Source: CAVQJU01 sp963754955 (GTDB taxonomy: Bacteria; Acidobacteriota; Vicinamibacteria; Vicinamibacterales; CAVVIG01). From it: 64,000 bases of DNA. The position numbers and the translations under genes are program-made. Location of the stretch: the NCBI GenBank assembly GCA_963754955.1, contig CAVWHY010000012.1:1054001-1118000 (forward strand), written 5' to 3'. Below, one piece after another: positions 42,587-52,317 of this stretch (position 1 is the stretch's first letter; each line of letters opens with the position of its first letter). A model generated the notes under the pieces. The model had not been told where the DNA came from and did no database searches. It saw only the letters and a list, made by a program, of their open reading frames with translations.

Positions 42587-43654
42587 ATGAAACTAGGAGC
42601 AGGTGCCGGAACGCAAACCTTCCTCTCTATCGTGGCGTTCGCGGCCGTTTCGGCCGCCACCCTGGCGCAGCCGCCTTACCCGATCACCACGGGAAGAGCT
42701 TATAAATTCGAGACCGTCGCGCCGGGCGTGTTCTACGCCTCGGCAACCGGGACCATGGTAACGGGCAGCAACAACGTCGCGATCGTCGGCGACCGCGACG
42801 TGCTGGTCGTCGACACGGGCACCTCGCCGGCCGCTGCCCGCGCCTTCGTCGAAGACGTCAAGGTGGTGACGACGAAGCCGATTCGTTACGTCGTCAACAC
42901 GCACTTTCATTACGACCATACGGACGGCAACCAGGTCTATGCCGGCAAGGCCGAGATCATCGCGCACGACTACGTGAAGTCCGCCATGACGACGCTCGAC
43001 GTCCTGCACCGCGAGCCGTACCTCACGTCGCAACTGACCAACGTCCCGGCGCGGATCGACGCGCTGCAGAAGCGAATCGCGAACGAGACCAACGGCGAGC
43101 AGAAGGCTCAGCTGGAGCGACAGCTTGCCGTCGCCCGGCAGGGCTGGGAGGAGCTGAAGGAAATCCGGCCGACGCCGCCGACGATGACGTACTCGAAGAC
43201 GAAGGTCGTGAACCTCGGTAATCGCGAGGTGCGGCTGCTCTTCCTCGGCCGCGGCCATACCAACGGCGACACCGTCGTCTATCTGCCGAAAGAGAAAATC
43301 GTCGTCACGGGCGACCTGATGGAATCGACGATCGCCTATATGGGCGATGCACAATTCGACGAGTGGGTGGCGACGCTCGAGGCGTTGAAGAAGATCGACT
43401 TCACGCTCGATCTGCCCGGCCACGGCACGCCGTTCATGGACAAGGCGCGGATCACGGCCTTCCAGGGATACCTCACGGATCTCGTGGCACAGGGAAAGGG
43501 GCTGAAGGCCCAGGGCAAGACCGCGGAAGAAACCGCGCAGACGGTCGACCTCTCCAAGTACCGCGACACGTTCCCGCAGATTCCGGCGAAGGGCGCCGAT
43601 CCTCGCGGCGTTCGCCGGCTCTACGCGTGGATCGACGAGCACGCACGGAAATAA
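42587..43654 (+). CDS. Exported metallo-beta-lactamase-fold hydrolase
   Basis: A 355-residue protein. The signal peptide extends to about VSAATLAQ. The MBL metal motif is VVNTHFHYDHTDGN (HxHxDH), later ligands are in FLGRGHTNGD and VTGDLMES, and a final DLPGHGTPF supplies the last histidine. It resembles the periplasmic MBL hydrolases related to quinoprotein relay and lactonase types. A coiled insertion (RIDALQKRIANETNGEQ) lies between the second and third metal motifs. Start ATG 42587 gives the signal peptide; the frame extends further upstream without one. Confidence 0.85.
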   Translation: MKLGAGAGTQTFLSIVAFAAVSAATLAQPPYPITTGRAYKFETVAPGVFYASATGTMVTGSNNVAIVGDRDVLVVDTGTSPAAARAFVEDVKVVTTKPIRYVVNTHFHYDHTDGNQVYAGKAEIIAHDYVKSAMTTLDVLHREPYLTSQLTNVPARIDALQKRIANETNGEQKAQLERQLAVARQGWEELKEIRPTPPTMTYSKTKVVNLGNREVRLLFLGRGHTNGDTVVYLPKEKIVVTGDLMESTIAYMGDAQFDEWVATLEALKKIDFTLDLPGHGTPFMDKARITAFQGYLTDLVAQGKGLKAQGKTAEETAQTVDLSKYRDTFPQIPAKGADPRGVRRLYAWIDEHARK

Positions 43655-43753
43655 CGCTGCGGCAACAGGAAATCGCAACGAGTGCGTTGACGCGGTTGGC
43701 CAATGCCGCTACAGTCCCCCCTTTAAGCCCCTCCGTAACCTGAGGAAAGACGC

Positions 43754-44612
43754 ATGCGACGAACCTTGTCTGCGCTGGCGGTGCTGTTCCTGCTCCTCGC
43801 CGGAACGGTGGCCGCGCAGTGGCTCGATTACAAGAGACCGGGCGTCCCGCGCACGCCCGATGGGAAACCGAAGCTTGACGCCCCCGCGCCTAAAGCGCTG
43901 GACGGCAAGCCGGACCTGTCCGGCGTCTGGATGCACGAGAAGACGTCCGTCGAAGAGATGCGGCGTCTGTATGGACCTTTCGTCGAGGAAGCCATCAAGG
44001 TGGACGTGCCGGGCATGGAGATCGGCACGCAGCACAAGTACGCGTTCAACATCCTGCTCGACTTCAAACCCGCGGACTCCCCGATGCGGCCCGAGACGGC
44101 GGCGATCGTCCAGCGTCGCCAGGCCGGCCCTCCGCTGGATTCGTGCACGCTGGCTACTGTCCCGGGATTTCCTCTGGCAGGCCTGCTGTCCGAGCCCATC
44201 AAGATTGTTCAGGCGGCGCAGATCACGATGGTCGTGTACGAAGCCGGCGGCGACCACCGTCAGATCTTCACCGACGGCCGCACGCTCCCCCGGGAATTCG
44301 ATTTACCTGCGTACTACGGCTACTCCGCCGGTCGCTGGCAGGGCGATACGCTCATCGTCGAGACGGCCGGGTTCAACGACAAGACCCCGCTCGACGCCTT
44401 CGGACATCCTCATAGCGACCAGCTGCGCGTGACCGAGCGCTTCCGGCGCCGCGATTTCGGCCACCTCGACGTCGAGATGACGTTTGACGATCCCGAAGAT
44501 GTACTCGCGGCCGTTCACCATCCGCGTCCCGCACGACCTTCTCGCCGACGCCGACATCTTCGAGATGTTCCCGGAGAACGAGAAGGACTGCGCCCACATG
44601 GGGAAGAAGTAG
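43754..44612 (+). CDS. Exported conserved protein of unknown function, frameshifted near 3' end
   Basis: About 285 residues with signal peptide MRRTLSALAVLFLLLAGTVA. The conserved motifs KPDLSGVWMHEKT, GRTLPREFDLPAYYGYSAG and GRWQGDTLIVETAGFNDKTP belong to a large secreted family expanded in Acidobacteria. Near 44500 one extra base disrupts the frame; continuing one frame over gives KMYSRPFTIRVPHDLLADAD and FEMFPENEKDCAHMGKK with TAG at 44610-44612. A paralogue begins immediately at 44613. Function is unknown. Confidence 0.75.
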
Positions 44613-45620
44613 GTGGTTTGCGCCGTGCCAACTGGAGCTGTCGTCGCCTGTCTGGCGGGTGTGGCGTTTGCGGCGACGCTGAGTGCGCAGACGAAAACGG
44701 GCAAGCCGTACGTTCCTCCGCACACGGCGTGGGGGGATCCGGAGATCGCCGGCGTCTACACGAACAGTGACGAGAGCCTGACGCCGTTCGAGCGTCCGGC
44801 TGCGTTCGAGGGGCGCCGGCTGTCAGACTTCACCGAGGCCGAGCTCGAGCAGCTTCGGGAGGAACGCAGCGACACCCGGAACGAAGCCGATCGGAACCGT
44901 GCCGAGTTCCGCAGTCCGATTCACTGGTTCGAGAACCACTTTCCCCAGAACAGCCGCGCGTGGCTCGTGGTCGATCCGCCGGACGGCCATGTGCCCGCGC
45001 TGACGCCCGAAGGCCGGCAGCGCGCGGAAGCGCTGGCCGCGCAGGCCGCCACCCGCGGACCGGCTGACTCCTTCGAGGATCGCAGCCTCTGGGATCAGTG
45101 CATCACGCGCGGCATCCCGACGGCGATGATGCCAGGGCAGTACGGCAACTCATACGAGATCGTGCAGGGTCCCGGCTACGTGGGCATCATCTACGAGATG
45201 GTCCACGAAACGCGCGTCATCCCGCTCGACGGGCGTCCGCACGCCGGCGCCAGGGTCCGTATGTACCTCGGCGACGCGCGCGGCCGGTGGGAAGGCAACT
45301 CGCTGGTCGTCGAGACGACGAACTTCACGGACCGGACGCGGTACCGCGGTTCGAGCGAGCATTTGAAGATGATCGAGCGCTTCACGCCGATCGCGCCGGG
45401 CATCGTCGAGTGGTCGGCGACGTTCGACGATCCGCACACGTGGGTGCGCCCCTGGACGTTCGCGATGAACCTGTCGAAGAAAGACGATTCGCAGCGGCCC
45501 TTCGAATACGCGTGCCACGAAGGCAACTACGGTATGGTCGGCATCCTCAGGGGTGCGCGCGCGGAAGAGCAGGCCGGCCGCGTCGCCGTCAGTCCGAGAG
45601 AGGCCGAAGGCGAACGCTGA
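44613..45620 (+). CDS. Exported conserved protein, paralogue of the preceding gene
   Basis: A 335-residue protein with a GTG start directly abutting the upstream TAG. It has an export signal (VVACLAGVAFAATLSA), then DPEIAGVYTNSDESLTPFER, IYEMVHETRVIPLDGRPH and GRWEGNSLVVETTNFTDRT. The latter aligns with GRWQGDTLIVETAGFNDKT of the neighbour, so the two are tandem paralogues. No catalytic motif is recognised. It is intact, unlike its neighbour. Confidence 0.78.
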   Translation: MVCAVPTGAVVACLAGVAFAATLSAQTKTGKPYVPPHTAWGDPEIAGVYTNSDESLTPFERPAAFEGRRLSDFTEAELEQLREERSDTRNEADRNRAEFRSPIHWFENHFPQNSRAWLVVDPPDGHVPALTPEGRQRAEALAAQAATRGPADSFEDRSLWDQCITRGIPTAMMPGQYGNSYEIVQGPGYVGIIYEMVHETRVIPLDGRPHAGARVRMYLGDARGRWEGNSLVVETTNFTDRTRYRGSSEHLKMIERFTPIAPGIVEWSATFDDPHTWVRPWTFAMNLSKKDDSQRPFEYACHEGNYGMVGILRGARAEEQAGRVAVSPREAEGER

Positions 45621-45792
45621 TCGCCGCGCCGGCACTCACACTCCTTCCTGCCGGCTGAGCGGCTTCCCCCGAATTCCGCGCGTAACGTTTCGGCGCCTCG
45701 CGACACCACTCTGATGACTCCACAATGCGTTGAAGCATCGTCCGTGGAGTCTGGGCGCACGACGTTCTTCAACCACTGGAAGGAGAAGCGGA

Positions 45793-45981
45793 ATGGCAAA
45801 GATCAATCCAAAGAGCATCACACTTGTCGCGACGTTCGTATCCCCGGGCGTGACCGCCGGAGCCGGAGGTTTCGTGATCGTCGGCGGGAAGATCAAGAGG
45901 GTTCCGCCACGCGGACCCGCGTTCGCGAAGCTGGCGGGCGCTGTCGCCGAGATCGCCGGACGCTCGGCTGGCGGCAGGTAA
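45793..45981 (+). CDS. Small protein, unknown function
   Basis: A 62-residue protein from ATG 45793 with AAGGAGAAG just upstream. Composition is Gly/Ala/Val-rich with basic patches (MAKINPKSITLVATFVSP, FVIVGGKIKRVPPRGP). There is no membrane segment of sufficient length. Good ribosome-binding site and codon pattern support it; no family is recognised. It ends 15 bases from the convergent tannase gene. Confidence 0.5.
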   Translation: MAKINPKSITLVATFVSPGVTAGAGGFVIVGGKIKRVPPRGPAFAKLAGAVAEIAGRSAGGR

Positions 45982-45995
45982 GGGTCAGACCTCTG

Positions 45996-47534
45996 CTACG
46001 GCAGCCGGCACGCAAAACTGCCGGCTTCCTCTATGCTCCCGTTGCCGTTGTAACGCGCGACCTGCGGATACGGGCACAACGGCCGCGTGCGATCGACGCG
46101 GCCGTCGCGGCTGTGGCTCGCCACGATGCGGTCGGGGGCCTTGCCGTGTTCGACCCACTGCTCGAGCGCCGAGACCATGTCGAAGGTGTTGGGCCCCTCG
46201 CCGCCGCGGCAGTGGCCCATCCCGGGCACCATGAACATCCGGTACCAGTCCGCGGTCTTCGACGGCCCGCCCATCGTGTCCTGCACGCTCTCGTAGTACG
46301 CGACGCTCGCCCGCGACGGAATCGTCGCGTCCGCCCATCCGTGGTACGTGAGCAGCTTGCCGCCGTGGTACACGAACGGCCGCAGGTTCGGGTCGCTCGC
46401 GTTGATGATGCCGCCGTAGGCGTTCTCGGCGCGGATGGGATCGACACGCGCGTCGAACGTCCGCCAGTCCCAGTTCGGGTTTTCGTAGACGATGAACTTG
46501 AACTGATCCACGCCGTCCCGGTTGGGTTCCGGTCCGCCCGTCAGCCCGCCCCAGCCCAGCTCGGCGCCGGGCTCGAGCCCGAAGAAGACCTCGGAGCCGG
46601 TTCGCGGATTCGGCGGGAGGATCTTCGATGCGGTGCTCACCTGGGCGGCAGTGAGACAGTCCGGTCCGTCGGCGCCCTTGCACTGCAGCACCTTCGGATC
46701 GAAACGGCACACCGCGGGGTTCTCGATCAGCCGGTCCTTCACGCCATCGAGCGCGTCGCACGCGTCGAGCACGGCTTTGTGGATCATCGGATACTTGCTG
46801 GCGGGGATCGCGTTCGCCGAATCCTTGAGCGCGCTCTGCCCGACCCACACGACGCCCGACAGGGTGCGCGTGCCGATGTGGGGGGCTGCGCCGGCGATGA
46901 TGCCGTTGTAGTCGGCGGGGAAGCGCTGCGCTTCCTGAAGCGCCTGCCGCCCGCCGGTCGAACAGCCGTTGAAATAGGAAAAGCGCGCGGCCGTGCCGTA
47001 GTAGGCGTCGACGATCGACTTCGCCGCCAGCGTCATCTCGTGGATCGAGCGGTAGCCGAAGTCGATCAGCTTTTCGGGGTGACCCAGCGCGAAGCTCGCT
47101 CCGGGCGTGGAATGGCCGGTGTCGGTGGAGCTCGTCGCATGGCCGCGACGGAGCGCATCAGCCATCGCCGGGTAACTGATCGATCCCGCGAACCCGCCGT
47201 TGCCGACACCTTGAAACTGACCACCCCAGTTCGATGCAGGCAACCAGACTTCCATCTTGATGTCCGAGTCGGACGAGGGCGTGAGCGTGGCGGCGACGCG
47301 ACAGAACGCCGGCAGATCGCTGAAGTTCGGCGCGCCGCCGCGGCCGGCCGTGGGAAGCGTGAAGCCACCGGGCGCGACCATTTGCGCGAGCGTCACGCGC
47401 CCGCCACCCGGGCGCAACGACGTCAGGTTTTCGCAGGGGCTGGCCGCCGCGGCCGCCGGTGCGGCCGTCGACGATTGCATCGCCCAGCCCGAGAGCACGG
47501 CGCCGGCCACCAACGCGATGTCGAGGCTCCTCAT
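45996..47534 (-). CDS. Tannase/feruloyl esterase family protein
   Basis: A 512-residue secreted esterase starting at ATG 47534 (MRSLDIALVAGAVLSGWAM signal). The nucleophile elbow is YFNGCSTGGRQALQEAQRFP, with the family's Cys next to the Ser; HGWADATI supplies the acid and MVPGMGHCRGGEGP the histidine. The C-S-T-G-G and G-H-C cysteines form the disulfide typical of tannase and feruloyl esterase. Other family features are FCRVAATLTPSSDS near the N-terminus and WVGQSALKD. It would release gallate or ferulate-type acids from plant material. Full-length and undisturbed. Confidence 0.92.
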   Translation of the reverse strand: MRSLDIALVAGAVLSGWAMQSSTAAPAAAAASPCENLTSLRPGGGRVTLAQMVAPGGFTLPTAGRGGAPNFSDLPAFCRVAATLTPSSDSDIKMEVWLPASNWGGQFQGVGNGGFAGSISYPAMADALRRGHATSSTDTGHSTPGASFALGHPEKLIDFGYRSIHEMTLAAKSIVDAYYGTAARFSYFNGCSTGGRQALQEAQRFPADYNGIIAGAAPHIGTRTLSGVVWVGQSALKDSANAIPASKYPMIHKAVLDACDALDGVKDRLIENPAVCRFDPKVLQCKGADGPDCLTAAQVSTASKILPPNPRTGSEVFFGLEPGAELGWGGLTGGPEPNRDGVDQFKFIVYENPNWDWRTFDARVDPIRAENAYGGIINASDPNLRPFVYHGGKLLTYHGWADATIPSRASVAYYESVQDTMGGPSKTADWYRMFMVPGMGHCRGGEGPNTFDMVSALEQWVEHGKAPDRIVASHSRDGRVDRTRPLCPYPQVARYNGNGSIEEAGSFACRLP

Positions 47535-47596
47535 GATCAAGCTTCCCGGCCGAGTATACCGTCGCAGAGGTAGGATGTCCGGCAAAGAGGTTGCGC

Positions 47597-48696
47597 ATGA
47601 AGATCTATCTGTTCACGCTCGCCCTGCTGCTGGCGACGCCGGTGGCGCGCGCCCAGCAGAGCGTGCCCGAGCTCGCCTTCGATTCGGTCCCCGACTTCTT
47701 CAAGCTGCCTGCCGGCGCCAACTTCGGCGAGGTGTCCGGCGTGGCCGTCAACTCCAAAGGCCACGTCTTCGTCTTCACGCGCTCCAACAGCGCGCACGGT
47801 CCGGCGTACGCGCCGTCAGCGGCGCAGCTGCTCGAGTTCGGACCGAAGGGCGAGTTCATCCGCGAGGTCGGCAAGGACCTCTACGGCTGGTCGTTCGCCC
47901 ACACCGTCCGCGTCGACAAAGACGACAACATCTGGGCCGTGGACAAAGGCTCGGACATGATCATCAAGTTCAACCAGGCCGGGCGCGTGACGCAGGTCTA
48001 CGGGCGCCGCAAGGAATCGGCCGACGACGAAAGCAAGCCGTGGGAGCACCCGAACCCGCCGCTGCCGCACGATCGACGGGCTGTTCCGCCAGCCGACCGA
48101 CGTCGCGTGGGACTCGACGGGCAACATCTACATCAGCGACGGCTACGTCAACTCGCGGATCGCCAAGTACGATCAGCAACGGCGACTGGGTGAAGTCGTG
48201 GGGCGAGCGAGGCACCGGGCCCGGCCAGTTCAACCTGCCGCACGCCATCGTCATCGATCGCAACGACAACGTCTACGTCGGCGATCGCTCGAACCGTCGG
48301 ATTCAGGTGTTCGACACCGAAGGCCAGTTCCTCCGGATGTTCACGATCGACGTGCCGCCGGCGCCGGGCACGCGCCCCGTCAACGGCAACATGCCGACCG
48401 GCGAGCGTCTGGCGGCGACGATCGGCGCGCCCAATTCGATCTGCATCACACCGGGACCGAACCAGGTGCTGTTTGTCGGCGAGAGCACGTTCCCCGGCCG
48501 TCTGTTCAAAGTCGCGCTGGACGGGCGCGTCCTCGGCGTGATCGGCAAATCCGGCCGCCAGCTCAAGCAGTTCTCAGGCGTGCATCAGCTGGCGTGTCCG
48601 TCGGAATACGAGGTGTACGCGGCGGAGACGTCGAACTGGCGGGTGCAGAAGCTGATTCTGCATCCCGACAAGCCAACGTCGAACGCGAGCCGCTAG
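47597..48696 (+). CDS. Exported NHL-repeat six-bladed propeller, frameshifted
   Basis: About 365 residues from ATG 47597 with signal peptide MKIYLFTLALLLATPVARAQ. Blades include FGEVSGVAVNSKGHVFVFT and TVRVDKDDNIWAVDKGSDMI. Near 48065 and again near 48172 the frame shifts. After the second shift the sequence continues as WVKSWGERGTGPGQFNLPHA, NDNVYVGDRSNRRIQVFD and CPSEYEVYAAETSNWRVQKL. The family includes peptidyl-amidoglycolate lyase-like propellers. It is related to the partial gene at the window start (shared KGTGPGEL/RGTGPGQF and RGNNRIQIFD/RSNRRIQVFD). Confidence 0.78.
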
Positions 48697-48734
48697 CGCG
48701 AGCGATCAGCGCCAGGACAGCGTTATGTCCGTGC

Positions 48735-49118
48735 TCAGGCCTCACGAGGCCGAGAAGGGGTCTGTTGTTGCAGCGCGGCCTGCAGGCGGGCGACCACCGT
48801 TTCAGGATCCGCGACCTCGATAATCAGTTTCTTGTATCGCTCATGATCCAGCGACACGATGACCGTCCTGGCCGGATCGTGCACATCCCAGAACACCAGT
48901 TCACCGTGGTAATAGAACGTGCCGGCGGCGAAGAGTCCCGGAACATCCGTGCCGATCAACTTCCATCCATACCACCAACGTCCAACCTGGTCGGCATCGA
49001 ACGCCGCGTTGACGATATGCGTCAGGGGAATGTCGACACGGCTACGCAGGGCCCACAGCTTGTCCAGGCCTTCGACTTCGAAGACCACCCTGTCGCTCTG
49101 CAACGTCACGGTGACCAC
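48735..49118 (-). CDS. Small conserved protein, unknown function
   Basis: A 127-residue soluble protein. It reads like a PH-type beta domain (VTLQSDRVVFEVEGLDKLWA, VPGLFAAGTFYYHGELVFWD, DPARTVIVSLDHERYKKLII) with a C-terminal helix (DPETVVARLQAALQQQ). No catalytic motif. It lies 7 bases downstream of the OsmC-family gene on the same strand and is probably co-transcribed. Confidence 0.6.
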   Translation of the reverse strand: MVTVTLQSDRVVFEVEGLDKLWALRSRVDIPLTHIVNAAFDADQVGRWWYGWKLIGTDVPGLFAAGTFYYHGELVFWDVHDPARTVIVSLDHERYKKLIIEVADPETVVARLQAALQQQTPSRPREA

Positions 49119-49125
49119 GAAGGCT

Positions 49126-49593
49126 CTACCTGGCTTCGACGGTTATCTCGCTCTTGAGCGACGTGGCGATGAAGCACTCTTCGTGCGCGCTGTGATGCAG
49201 CGCGTTCAGCTCGTCCGCCGACGGCGTCTTGTCTCCCGCGAACGCGACCTTCGGCCTGAGCGTGATCCTGGACATGAACATCTTGCCGGCTTCGTTCTTC
49301 TCCAGAACGCCGAACGCTTCGTCGTCGTAGCGATCGATTACGAAGCCCTTCTTGGCCGCGAAGAACAGGAAATACAACATGTGGCAGCTCGACGTCGAGG
49401 CGACGAGCGCCTCCTCGGGATCGACGGCGTCGGCGGCCGAGAGGGGCAGCGGCACGACGGACGGCGATGACGATGCCCGCACGGTGATACCGCCGTCGAA
49501 CGACCATTCATGGGCGCGGCTGTAGCGGTTGTCCGTGAATTTCTCGGTGTTCTGACGCGACCACGTCACGCGCGCTTCGTATTTGTGGCTCAT
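49126..49593 (-). CDS. OsmC-family peroxiredoxin-like protein
   Basis: A 155-residue protein: WSFDGGITVRASSSPSVVP, VDPEEALVASTSSCHMLYFL with the first reactive C70, and SAHEECFIATSL with the second, C140. The two cysteines, in E-x-L-x-x-S-S-C-H and H-E-x-C contexts, are those of OsmC/Ohr thiol-dependent organic hydroperoxide reductases. It is probably a cytoplasmic dimer in peroxide defence. Start ATG 49593. Confidence 0.88.
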   Translation of the reverse strand: MSHKYEARVTWSRQNTEKFTDNRYSRAHEWSFDGGITVRASSSPSVVPLPLSAADAVDPEEALVASTSSCHMLYFLFFAAKKGFVIDRYDDEAFGVLEKNEAGKMFMSRITLRPKVAFAGDKTPSADELNALHHSAHEECFIATSLKSEITVEAR

Positions 49594-49602
49594 AGGTCCT
49601 GG

Positions 49603-49884
49603 CTACGGCTCCTGCGAGACTTTGAACGTCTTGCCTCCTATAGTAAACGCGCCGGTCCGGAATACGCCCGTCGTGTTTGTCACCGCCCGGCCGGCCACGG
49701 AGCCGCTCCGGCCGGCGGCGCCGGCGTCGTGCTCTTGACGACCAGCCACGCGGACCCGCTCACAGCGCCCCACATGCACGTCGTGGTCGGGGGGTGACGG
49801 CGATGGTCCAGTTCGCCCCCGCCGCGCCCGCATAGTACGACCGGCGATCCAGTGTCACCAGCGAAGCAAAGGAAGGGATTTATC
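49603..49884 (-). pseudogene. BACON-type domain fragment, frameshifted
   Basis: On the minus strand the frames give, in succession, SYYAGAAGANWTIAVTP, CMWGAVSGSAWLVVKSTTP and TNTTGVFRTGAFTIGGKTFK, ending VSQEP and TAG (49603-49605). The order C-x-W-x-x-x-S-x-x-x-W followed by R-T-G-x-x-T-I-G-G-x-x-F matches a bacterial BACON carbohydrate-associated module. At least two frame changes are needed and there is no start codon or signal peptide. It is a remnant of a longer surface protein, or a badly read gene. Confidence 0.5.
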
Positions 49885-49941
49885 TCGACCACGCACGCGC
49901 AATGCGAGCGGAGCAGGGGTGAGCTGTAGAATTCAGAACGG

Positions 49942-51022
49942 ATGACTGAGTCGCCGCACGTGACGATAAAAGGGCTGAGCCTGGCCGGCCAGGTGGCACT
50001 GGTGGCAGGAGCGACGCGCGGTGCCGGACGTGGCGTTGCGAGAGCGCTCGGCAGAAGCCGGTGCGGTCGTCTACTGCACCGGGCGCAGCGCCGAGGGGCA
50101 CGCGCGAGGCATGGATCGGCGCGAGACGATCGACGAGACCGTCGCGATGATCGAGCACGCCGGCGGCCGTGCCGTCGCGGTGCGGGTCGACCACACGCAC
50201 GAGGCGGAAGTGGCAAGCCTCGCCGCCCGCGTCCGGAATGAGGCGGGGAGGCTCGACGTGCTCGTGAACAGTATCTGGGGCGCCGATCCTCAGATCGACT
50301 GGGGAAAACGCTTCTGGGAAGTTGATCTCGCCACGATCCGCGCCTATCTCGACCAGACGCTCATCAGCCACGTCATCACGAACCGGCACCTCGCGCCTCT
50401 CATGGTGGAGGCCGACCGCGGCCTGATCGTCGAGGTGATCGACGGTCACTTCGCCGGATATCGAGGGCACATCCTTTACGATCTCGTGAAAGCATCGTTG
50501 TCACGCCTGTCGTACGGGATGGCCATGGAACTGGCGCAGACCGGCGTCACGGCGCTGTCCCTCTCGCCGGGCTTTCTGCGTTCGGAAGCGGTGCTCGATC
50601 ACTTCGGCGTCCGCGAGGACAACTGGCGCGACGCGATCGAAAAGGACCCCTTCTTCGCGGAGTCGGAGAGCCCACGCCTCGTCGGCCGCGCGGTGGCGGC
50701 CCTGGCAGGCGATCCCGCGGTCCGCCGCAAGGCAGGGCAGATTCACTTCGCCGCCGATCTCGCGCGAGAATATGGTTTCACGGACATCGACGGCCGTTTG
50801 CCCGACTTCCCGCGGATGCTCGACGCGAAGGTGAGCGAGATCGCGTCCGCGCAGCTGATGAGAAAGACGGCCACGATGGATGACGAAGGGCGGTTTCTGG
50901 TGTGGGCGCGCTACTGTCAGATCCACCAGGATCCTGCGCGGCGTGAGCTGGCCGTGCGGCTCGCCAAAGCGCTCGGACTCGAAGCTCCGGGCGCGGGCAT
51001 CGGACCCGCAGCGGATATTTAA
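49942..51022 (+). CDS. Short-chain dehydrogenase/reductase (SDR), frameshifted near 5' end
   Basis: About 360 residues. From ATG 49942: LSLAGQVALVAGATRGAGRG, the TGxxxGxG-like cofactor loop. Near 50050 the frame shifts by one or two bases and continues AEAGAVVYCTGRSAEGHARG and LDVLVNSIWGADPQ. Active-site YxxxK is YDLVKASLSRLSYG and the follow-on LSPGFLRSEAVLDHFG is typical. The NADP-type Arg after strand 2 (CTGRS) is present. The C-terminal 80 residues are longer than in classical SDRs. An LLM flavoenzyme gene starts 21 bases later. Confidence 0.85.
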
Positions 51023-51043
51023 TCGGATAGAAAGGACGTTCTG

Positions 51044-52066
51044 GTGAAGAGGATCGGATTCCTGTCGTTCGGGCACTGGACGCCGTCGCCGCAATCAGAG
51101 GTGCGCACGGCAGCGGACGCGTTGCTGCAGTCGATCGAGCTGGCCGTGGCTGCCGAGGAGCTCGGCGCCGACGGCGCGTACTTTCGCGTGCATCACTTCG
51201 CCCGCCAGCTCGGCTCGCCGTTTCCGCTTCTCGCCGCCGTCGGCGCACGCACCAAACGCATCGAGATTGGGACGGCCGTCATCGACATGCGCTACGAGAA
51301 CCCGCTGTACATGGTCGAAGACGCGGGGGCGGCGGACCTCATCGCAGGCGGCCGGCTCCAGCTGGGTATCAGCCGCGGGTCGCCGGAGCAGGTGATCGAC
51401 GGCTGGCGCCATTTCGGCTACGTCCCGCCGGACGGCCAGACCGCTGCGGACATGGCCCGCCATCACGCCGAGGTGTTCCTGGAAGTGCTCGAGGGGCGCG
51501 GGTTTGCCAAGCCGAATCCGCGGCCGATGTTCCCCAACCCGCCGGGACTGCTGCGCCTCGAGCCGCACTCCGAAGGCCTGCGCGACCGGATCTGGTGGGG
51601 CTCCAGCTCGAACGCCACGTCCAAGTGGGCCGCGAAACTGGGCATGAATCTCCAGAGCTCGACCCTCAAGGACGACGAGAGCGGCGAGCCGCTGCACGTT
51701 CAGCAGCGAAAGCAGATCGACGCCTACCGGGAGGCCTGGAAAGAGGCCGGGCATAAGCGCGAGCCGCGCGTGTCGGTCAGCCGCAGCATCTTCGCGCTCG
51801 TGGACGACCGCGACCGCGCTTACTTCGGCCGCGACGCTCGCGACCAGGACCAGATTGGCTTCATCGACGCGAATACGCGCGCCATCTTCGGCCGCTCCTA
51901 CGCCGCCGAGCCGGACGCGCTCGTCAAGCAGCTGGCCGGGGACGAAGCCGTCGCCGCCGCGGACACCCTGCTCCTGACCGTTCCGAACCAGCTGGGTGTG
52001 GATTACAACGCTCACGCCATCAACAGCATTCTCAAGTTTGTCGCGCCGGGCTTGGGCTGGCGCTGA
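51044..52066 (+). CDS. LLM-class flavin-dependent oxidoreductase
   Basis: A 340-residue luciferase-like monooxygenase, GTG start at 51044. Signatures: MKRIGFLSFGHWTP, AEELGADGAYFRVHHFARQ, IEIGTAVIDMRYENPLYMVE, AADLIAGGRLQLGISRGSPE and DRIWWGSSSNATSKWAAKLG. Members use FMN or F420 to oxidise small organic molecules. It is probably in one transcript with the upstream SDR, which could reduce or oxidise a related substrate. Intact frame. Confidence 0.88.
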   Translation: MKRIGFLSFGHWTPSPQSEVRTAADALLQSIELAVAAEELGADGAYFRVHHFARQLGSPFPLLAAVGARTKRIEIGTAVIDMRYENPLYMVEDAGAADLIAGGRLQLGISRGSPEQVIDGWRHFGYVPPDGQTAADMARHHAEVFLEVLEGRGFAKPNPRPMFPNPPGLLRLEPHSEGLRDRIWWGSSSNATSKWAAKLGMNLQSSTLKDDESGEPLHVQQRKQIDAYREAWKEAGHKREPRVSVSRSIFALVDDRDRAYFGRDARDQDQIGFIDANTRAIFGRSYAAEPDALVKQLAGDEAVAAADTLLLTVPNQLGVDYNAHAINSILKFVAPGLGWR

Positions 52067-52106
52067 CGCGATGGCGCTCGGAACGCATGAGATCTTGTGA
52101 CTCCGG

Positions 52107-52268
52107 TCATTCAAAACTACTCGAAGGCAGTGTCAGATCGACCGGTATCGTCGTGTTCAGATTCCTGACAATCCGTCGCGTCATGACAAACAAAACGGTC
52201 CAGAGCGCCGCGCGCGATCCGGCGAGGCCCACCACGATCGCCGCAATGAGCGTTATCAAGAGCACCAT
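52107..52268 (-). CDS. Single-pass small membrane protein
   Basis: A 53-residue protein: MVLLITLIAAIVVGLAGSRA, one membrane helix, then LFVMTRRIVRNLNTTIPVDL and TLPSSSFE. CAGGAGAAG lies just upstream of the ATG at 52268 and fixes the start. It faces the LLM gene tail to tail. Function unknown. Confidence 0.55.
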   Translation of the reverse strand: MVLLITLIAAIVVGLAGSRAALWTVLFVMTRRIVRNLNTTIPVDLTLPSSSFE

Positions 52269-52317
52269 TCGCTTCTCCTGATTCCATCGGACTGAAGAGC
52301 GTGACCGTATTGCGGAG

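Noticed and set aside
45714..47573. A 619-codon plus-strand frame over the tannase gene
   Set aside because: The minus strand carries a full-length tannase with all motifs; this frame is its antisense shadow.
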